From positions 1,922,001 to 1,986,000 of the forward strand of contig PQWQ01000004.1 in NCBI GenBank assembly GCA_002943765.1: 64,000 nt of DNA, read 5' to 3'. Positions 63,836-64,000 of the stretch are shown here, piece after piece; positions within the stretch are counted from its first letter, which is position 1; every line of letters begins with the position of its first letter. This stretch comes from Psoroptes ovis. Its lineage: Eukaryota > Arthropoda > Arachnida > Sarcoptiformes > Psoroptidae. The notes beneath the pieces are model-generated. The model had not been told where the DNA came from. It saw only the letters and a program-made list of their open reading frames with translations, and searched no databases. The position numbers and the translations under genes were made by a program.

Positions 63836-64000
63836 AACATCATCCGGTAGTTGGACAAAATCTTTACATTTATCGTACCACAAGAACCAAAGTGAAACCA
63901 GATTGGCGTAAAGTAATACGTGAATGGTATGAAGAGATCAAAATTGCACCACCACAAGTTGCATTCAGTTTCGATTTGTTTCAATTGAATATTGGTCATT
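63836..64000 (+). CDS. CAP/SCP-domain protein, exon 3 (cut by window end)
   Basis: Continues the domain in frame. It encodes VVGQNLYIYRTT, the conserved GQN signature (G271-N273), then a WRKVIREWYEEI helix with the W..V..WY.E pattern, and ends at NIGH (G318, H319). That GH is where the GH(Y/F)TQ signature of CAP1 begins, so the remainder of the domain and any C-terminal part lie outside the window. Three exons give 319 codons so far. No frameshift or missing conserved residue is visible. Confidence 0.92.

Overview
The window reads as nuclear DNA of a small arthropod, most likely an acariform (dust- or scab-mite-like) mite. The reasons are a strongly AT-rich base composition, very dense ATG/CAT, TTA/TAA and CATT microsatellites, an antigen-5-type CAP/SCP gene with one very short intron (73 bp) and one of about 2.1 kb, and short DNA-transposon derivatives. 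The species assignment is inference. There are no rRNA or convincing tRNA genes, no operons and no CRISPR array.

Gene content is very low. Only two protein-coding loci are well supported. (1) At about 20.49-23.47 kb lies an apparently full-length non-LTR-type retroelement. It has one uninterrupted 936-codon ORF with all reverse transcriptase catalytic motifs, but no endonuclease or zinc knuckle that I can see. A 10-bp direct repeat flanks it as a candidate target-site duplication. (2) At 60.84 kb, running off the right edge, is the 5' part of a CAP-superfamily gene (antigen 5/CRISP/PR-1 type) on the + strand. It has three visible exons with good GT/AG junctions and continuous reading phase. 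Its first exon encodes a long Asn-rich extension before a hydrophobic signal sequence or anchor.

The remaining ~58 kb is AT-rich, microsatellite-laden intergenic or intronic DNA. Within it I see several small non-autonomous DNA elements: three ~80-bp mariner-TIR MITEs of one family (1.9, 14.05 and 57.6 kb), one ~165-bp hAT-like element (35.5 kb) and one 148-bp TTAA-flanked piggyBac/Kolobok-like element (47.7 kb). Other structure includes a ~120-nt near-perfect hairpin (19.5 kb), a C-rich island with a 15-bp tandem repeat and a long pyrimidine tract (18.5-18.7 kb), a GC-richer island with overlapping open frames (42.5 kb), a short coding-like remnant (36.05-36.18 kb), and ATGCAT palindrome clusters. 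Most open frames of 60-120 codons here lie in simple repeats or are of a length expected by chance in such DNA, and I have not called them genes.

Apart from the retroelement ORF and the CAP gene, which are independent, no pathway links features in the window. The items most worth follow-up are the endonuclease-less reverse transcriptase element, the mariner MITE family, the 19.5-kb hairpin and the extended CAP protein.
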